Shown here one piece after another: positions 57,900 through 64,000 of a DNA stretch of 64,000 nucleotides. How positions within the stretch are numbered: the stretch's first letter is position 1; each line of letters starts with the position of its first letter. The notes beneath the pieces were generated by a model. It made no database searches. It saw only the letters and a list, made by a program, of their open reading frames with translations, and was not told the origin of the DNA. The DNA comes from Malurus cyaneus samueli (Eukaryota > Chordata > Aves > Passeriformes > Maluridae): contig CM019218.1 in the NCBI GenBank assembly GCA_009741485.1, positions 44,039,701-44,103,700 of the forward strand. Reading direction: 5' to 3'. The translations under genes and the position numbers were made by a program.

Positions 57900-60800
57900 C
57901 TGCCTGAAGATTGCATAGCATGACGGGAGCCCAATCTGACTTGCTTCTGGGAGGTACTACAGTAAAAAACTTCACAATGATGACTAAAAACCAGCATTTG
58001 CTAAACAATTGTATGGGAGTTTTTGCTTATTAAGTGGCATACATGAACCAGCAGAACATCTCTGGCAGTTGAGAGAGCTTGTCCAGGGGCAACAACTGTT
58101 TTTTGTTCCTTTTCCACGGACACACCGAAGACCATATCTTCCAGGCCATAAATATTGACATCTTCTCCCTGTCGCAGCTGCACAGTGGGAGGAGTGGGAA
58201 GCATCTGCCAGAGAAAAGGGATTGTTTGTTGGAGGTAATGAAGAAGGCTCCTCTTGGAGTCCTCCCCCTCGCAAACATCTGGGCAGATAACAGCTCTTGT
58301 GATGAGGGTGGAAGAGCCGTGGAGACCTCCTGGAAAGGGCAGGGAAATGCTCCTCTTTGGAGCTGGTGAGCACCAATGGCTGAAAGGTGGGGAGAGGCTA
58401 CAGGGCTAATGCAGACCCTGTCATCCAGAAATCAGGGATGGAGCACACAAAACCAATGGGGCAGACCATCTTCAGGTGAAACCACAAGAGCCTTGATTCC
58501 ACAATACAGCTCTTTCAGGCACGTGCTGCAGCTTTGAAGTCCATTTAACCCTCTGGATGCTATGAAGAGGTGTCATGAAGGGTTTGCCATTGCATTCAGG
58601 GCTCCTGAGGAGACTCCATGCTCACTCACTGGCTTCCACCTCACTCAGAGTCCCCCTGGCAGTGCCACCGCTGTCCCTCAGCCCAGAGCATGCCCTCCTC
58701 CAACCACTAAGTGACCCAAACTGATGCACAAGGACATCACGATATGGCAAAAATCACATCGTTTGCACTACACACCACTCCACAGATATAGCTGAGAGCA
58801 AATTGTTTCTCTAACATGCCAAGGATGCTTTCAAAAATACTCCAACCCCGCTACCCCTCCGGCAGCAGCTCTACAGCTTGACAAACTCCACAGGAGCCCT
58901 TGACTGCTTTTAAAATGTTTTTAGTGCATTGCATGTATTGGCCTGTCATTGGCTTTCTCAAGCTCCAGTGCTACAGAGGGCTCTGCTGGGAGCGGTGTGG
59001 AAAGCAGCTCCTTCAGTGATGCTTTCCCATTGACAGGAATGGAGGGCAGGCACTGCCTGCTCTTAGGGGAGAAAGACAATCCAGCTGTTAATCCATCAAC
59101 GAGAGGCCAGTGAAGAATTGTTCCCCCCAGTGCTGCTTTCCAGTGCTTTGTCCGTTTATGCCTGTGCTGCTAAAGGTGCTTCCCCTGCCTGCCCATTCGC
59201 TCATCCCTGTGGGGTGAGTCCTTCCTACCCTGGCAATGCCTAGGATTGCACAGCAGCTTCTGCTGTCTCCGAATGCAACAGGTGGCGTAAAGAAGGCACA
59301 AATGCAGGAAGGATAATCCACCAGGAGCTTTGGAAACTCGAGAGAGAGATGAGCACATGTGGAGGAGCGATGCTCAGGTGCAGAGCAAGCAGGAGTGAGG
59401 ATCTCCCTGTGCGTTGGCGCTGATGCTGTTTACAGATCTGTGTTCTGCTGCACAGCCCCAGGCCATCACCACGTGAAACGGGTGAAGGGCAGTGCTTGCA
59501 TATTTAAAAGAAGTATTATAAAAGAAGGAAAAAAATTGTTTTTCACAGCTTGCAGGTTACTGTTAAGTAGTTCCTCCTTTCCATGGCAGTCGCTGGGGCT
59601 CAGAGACCACCACAGACATGTAGTTGCCAGGGTCTGAAGGGTGAAATTCCTGTGTCTCAGTCTCCAAATTCCTCAAATAGTCCCTCCAATTTTTATGTTT
59701 TCATAAAGGCATGGCCTGCTGCCGGGTGACCTGGAAGAAGCATCGCAGTGCTTTGTCAGCACGCTCGCCTCACTGCAGAAACTAAGGACCAAGTTGTCTT
59801 ATTAATCATTTAAAAAGTGGGGAAGAAAAAAAAAATAAAAGGCACAGTTCTGGCTAATTGTAAGGGGGGAAAAATGAGGTCAGAGTTCATTTTTTTCTCT
59901 GCTGTCGCTTCACAGTTCACTGGCTGACAAGGAAAGCAAGATAAGAAGAGACTGGAGATAGTTCAGGGAACAGCCTCCCTCTCCCAAGGAGAAGTGGGGG
60001 AGTTCAGGTTTCTGATATGGATGGAGAGGCGATGTGCCGGATGCTGAGCCACAGGATTTGGCAGAGGGGATTCCATAAGCTACTCAAAGAGGGAGTGGGG
60101 GCTTTGCCAGGGTGCACGTGGAGCAACCATGGGTCATCTTTTGCCAATACTGACACAAAACTGATCACAGGGAAGTTTGAGCTGAGAGGAATCGGGAGCC
60201 TCCTGCCACCATCAACCGTGCAGGATTTCAAGCGGATATATTTGATTCAATCCAAGCCTCAGGGTTTATCCACTCACTGTTTTTTGATTTCTTGTTTTAA
60301 TGCAACATCTATGCAAAAGTATAAGTTTGAGGGGAGAGCAGAGCCCTAGTGCTCCTTCCCACTCTGGCGCTGGGGTGATGATCCAGCGAAGTCTGCCAAA
60401 CCACCCTGCCCTCCTTCTGTCCCCTATGGTCGCTCCCGCTATGAGCGGCAACTTCTGCAGTAACCGAGACCTCCTCAGGAGCGTGAGATCCAGAATCATT
60501 CATTTTATGGGGCCCTCCTGCGAGGGCAAGGGATTTGTTACCCTGATTCCTGCTGGGGAAGCGCTCCCACAGCCACAATGTGAAACACAATACAGCACGG
60601 ACTCTGACATTCAAGCTGGGTTATTTGAGGCAAGTTTGCTACACGGGCCCTATGCAGCGCAGTCCCAGCAGTTATTATCCAGGCTCCTTGCACCATTCTG
60701 GACAGTTAAATGCTCACTCTGGCCTGGAATCACAAAGCTACCAGGAAAAGCCACTGTGCTGTGCTTGGCTTTAGGGGTATAGGGAGGAAGGGGGTCAGGA

Positions 60801-63800
60801 GAAGGAATCACAGCCAGGGTGTGACTGTTTAGTGAAGACCCCGGTGCTGGGGACATGTACCCAGGGATGGGATATTTGCCTCTGTGAGAAGGAGCAGTGG
60901 ACTATGGCAGGTGGCTTGGGGCTTCCTTAGGCAGTGGCACTCCTGGAAATTCCAGTGTTAATGCCAGAGGTGAGCTTTTTTCTACAGAAATTGAAGTGGT
61001 GCCTAAAACTCCTACAGTCAGGCCAGGGGATCACAACAGCCTGTCCCAGAGCTATTTAGCCTGGGGAGAGTTATCTGCAAAATGTTGCCTTAAGGCAGGA
61101 TCAAAACTAAAGTCCTGAGTGTCTTTTTCCTTCCTCATTTGAGCACGTGCAGAGCAGGCAGGGATTACAGGGGAAGTGTGAGGTGAGAAAGATGCTGTCA
61201 AACTCCTGTGAGAGCTTAACCGAGTTCCTGAAGGTTGCAAAGCCCCCACCAGCAACACCGGTGCTGTGGCCGAGCTGAAAGCTGAGCAGGTAAGAGGCAG
61301 GTGGGCCAGACCCCAGACAAACATCAACAACCTCCAGTACCAGCAGTTCCACCATGCTCTGAAACAGAAAACCACTTCAGAAAAACCTTGAAATGCTAAG
61401 ACATGAGAAGGAATAGTGGATAGAAAGGTCTGAACTGAGGATTATAAACATCTCCAAAGACATCTTCCCTACCCCCTCCAGGCAGGCTACCCATCCCTTT
61501 CCTTCCCAACCCTATTTTACTCTAATGCAGGATAATTCCTAATTGCTTTTGCTATGGAAGTAATGACATGTCAGGGTGTTTTCCCTTTTTTTTTTTTTTT
61601 TTTTTCTGGCAGGGAGAGCAATCAGGACCCTTCTGCTTTTAGACAAGAAGGAAGAGAAGGAAAACAGTCTTGTTTTCAATTAGACAGGGTCTCTTCCTCC
61701 GTTGCTCAACTGCCCATTTGCACAAGGCTTTCTGGCCCCGTAGTAGCCTGTTTCCCTGGAGAGTACAGTCAACATGGGGAGGCAAGGCAGTGTTGGAAGG
61801 TAGCCTGAGGATAACAGGCGTTATAAAGAGGAATTTTTTTCCCTGCTGTTTTTGTTTGTTTTACCACAGAGGCTCAGAGGAGCTGGCCAAGAGCCTCACA
61901 CAGCAGGTGCTGCCTGGGAATGCAAGGGGAGCAAAATTCCTACTAAATGGAAGCATTATTTGACACCACTGCCTTTCGCAATCTTTTTCTTTTGTTTCAG
62001 ACAAACTCCAAGGCCTCCTGGGCTTTGCGGTCAGAGCTGAGTTGGACTCTTCTGCAGGGGAGGAAAGGGAAGTAGTAAGGGTGTCCCCAAACATGCCAAA
62101 CACTTGGGTGACAGAGACCAAGCCTTCTGGAAACAATACTGCTGGGTTCCCACTGAAGCAGCAAAAGGGCCAAGAAAAAAAGAAAAATCACCTTTGGCTC
62201 CCTCACAGCAGTGTTATACCTTATTTCTTTTTTTCTTTTTCTTTCTTTCTTTTTTTTTTTTTTTTTTTGATGGAGGAGAGGGTGAGCCTGCACACCCAAA
62301 CCAAAATGCTTTTGACATTTGGAGATGCACAGGAGTGGATCTCTACTCTGCCCAGCTTGGCTATTTTCTACCATGGCTTTGCAAGGCTGGAAGAGAGAGC
62401 AAGTGTGGCTAAAGGAAAGCAAGATAACTCCTTCCTTTACCAGAGGCTTCCCCTGTGGCTCACTCCTTCAGCTTCTCTAATTTTCTTTTGTGCTTTCAGC
62501 TCCTTGCCAGTAAATCTGGCAGAAGCTATGTGGGGGTCATATATCAGCAGCATGGGATGCATAACTATTTCATAAATGATGGATCAGTGTTAAAATCCAG
62601 AAAGAAGGAAGTTAGAATCTTCCAGAAATTACAGGCTTTGCCACAGACTTTACATACTTCTATTTTTTTTACAAGCAGACAGGCTTCCTCCCTCCAAACG
62701 CTCTCCTCCTACCAGCAAAAATGTCTCAGAGAAAGACTCATTTTTCATAGCCTTTCACATACCCTCAGTTGCCAAAATGGCCTGGCAGAAGTGCCTGATG
62801 ATAGCTAATTTCCAGAAGCCTTCAAAAGGTGCAGTAACTGGCCCTGCCTGTGTGTTCAGGTACATCTGTGCCCTGGCTGTCCTCGAGCAAAGGGACAGGG
62901 TTCTGGTTTGCTCCGCACCCTTCATGCTGCTGTTGAGCTCACTGATGGAGCCCTGGGGTGCTCCTCCAAAGCTGGTGCAATTAATATTAATGATTTTCTG
63001 CCCCTTCCACACTCTGTGGTTCCTGGGAGGCCAACAGCCCCAGCCTGGATGCTTCTAAAGAGCCCTGTGTGAGGCGCAGCCACATTCCTTAGCTGGAAGT
63101 CTTTACAGTCACCCACCAGCTCTCCAAAACAAGTTCAGAGCACGACTTGCAGCCACACAGATGATGATGCTCTTTGGGCCCAGAGGTAAAACCTACAATA
63201 ACACAGTAATACTGTGGATAGGTGGTACCCACATTCCTGCCATTAACGTCACTGGCATTTCTCCCCGCCAGCGTCCAGCTATTGCATTCCTCAGCCCAAG
63301 CAGCAGCTTTCTTGAATTTCATGTACTGCAAAAGATGGAGAAATCCATATGAGACAAGTATCTGATTCTTCCCAGCTCTTGCACTGCTGTTTATTGAGTA
63401 CACTAAATTTAATGAAAACCAAAGAAATTTGAATGGAGGGCAGAAAGTCATAAAGTTCAGAAAATGAAAATTGAAATGAGCCTCTTTCAGAAGGCCATTT
63501 GTGCATCATTAAAATTTCTGCCCACTCAGTAAGGGGAAAGAATGATAATACTAAGTAAAACTCAAAAGCCTCTGGTGTAAATTTGCAATGGTGAGAAAAG
63601 TATGTCCTTGATAAACAGCCAGAAGGACAAACTACTGCCATGATCAAGATCTTCAGGATCGGGAGTTCCAGTGAATGGTATAGCTACTGAAAAATAGAAA
63701 GGAGGTAGAATAAGGCTGCACAAATAGTTTCAAAGATGGAAAATATGTCTTGATGGCGTGAAACACAGATCTATATCCATCTCTTTGTCAAGAAGGCATG

Positions 63801-64000
63801 GGGAGAGAATAATAATATACAACACATCTGTGCAGAGAGATGGGTAAGGAGTCCAGAAGTCCTTTGGCAAGGCTGGTCAGAGCCCTTGTTTCAGCGAGAA
63901 ATGTCAGTCTGGTTTTTACATCAGCAAGTTCAATTTCTGTTCATTTTTCTAAAAGGAAGTATTTTGAATTTTTTTTTTTTTAGCTTAGTCCATTTTAAAC
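57900..64000. other. Non-coding stretch with T- and A-tracts
   Basis: Homopolymers: A10 at 59826-59835, T20 at 61586-61605, a 45-bp pyrimidine run at 62224-62268 ending in T19, and T13 at 63969-63981. Moderate CpG content lies at 60380-60660, where frames are open on both strands (160 codons plus, 101 codons minus). The 177-codon frame at 62042-62575 crosses the T-tract. No domain is recognised in any of them, and no repeat family is identified. Confidence 0.5.

Noticed and set aside
60300..60782. 160-codon plus-strand frame
   Set aside because: Frames are open on both strands, no family is recognised and no splice or promoter context is clear.
62042..62575. 177-codon plus-strand frame
   Set aside because: It runs through the T19/pyrimidine tract, mirrors a minus-strand frame, and has no recognisable domain.
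1..64000. CRISPR array, operon, prophage or insertion sequence
   Set aside because: There are no regularly spaced repeats, no dense coding, no ribosome-binding sites and no transposase frame; the sequence is vertebrate in character.

Overview
This window reads as non-coding nuclear DNA from a bird, most likely a songbird. The best lineage clue is a short retroposon at 25010-25150. Read on the minus strand, it has a tRNA-Ile(AAT)-like head joined to a CR1-type 3' end, which is the structure of the passerine family TguSINE1. The rest of the repeat content fits an avian genome: low density, a few strongly decayed CR1 pieces, and several old MIR/CORE-SINE relics of the amniote type. There are no mammalian Alu, B1 or L1 elements. 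CpG is depleted except in a few small clusters. There are no operons, ribosome-binding sites or dense open frames, so it is not bacterial or viral.

I find no protein-coding gene, exon or functional RNA gene that I can support. Open frames reach at most 206 codons, usually occur on both strands of the same stretch, often run through homopolymers or simple repeats, and none resembles a family I know. The window is best described as intergenic or deep intronic sequence. Exons without a recognisable domain, and lncRNA exons, cannot be excluded from one sequence.

Layout. 1-9.5 kb: unique sequence with an isolated CpG cluster and TATA motif (2.69-3.15 kb), a palindromic pair of octamer sites (5.07 kb) and two CRE motifs (9.4-9.5 kb). 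9.5-25 kb: a MIR relic (11.7 kb), a perfect (TCCA)21 microsatellite (12.25 kb), AT-rich stretches, a pyrimidine tract (22.7 kb), a T21 tract inside the longest open frame (23.6 kb) and a possible MITE arm (24.06 kb). 25-36 kb: the TguSINE1, three decayed CR1-like pieces (27.5, 29.3-30.0, 34.15 kb), a 66-bp pure purine tract (28.1 kb), a CTCF-like site beside a hairpin (31.6 kb) and two MIR relics (33.5, 35.65 kb). 36-50 kb: a cluster of T-tracts (37.3-37.6 kb), an A/G tract (40.7 kb), a MITE-like inverted repeat (41.5 kb), a GC-rich minisatellite (43.3 kb), GT repeats (45.5, 49.2 kb) and a partial MIR (49.25 kb). 50-64 kb: another partial MIR (50.6 kb), a CpG cluster with an open frame (53.1-53.6 kb), two clear MIR relics (55.6, 57.7 kb) and several T/C tracts.

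No genes act together here. What can be read is repeat history plus a handful of candidate regulatory motifs. All family assignments come from remembered consensus sequences and need a repeat-masking and alignment run to confirm.
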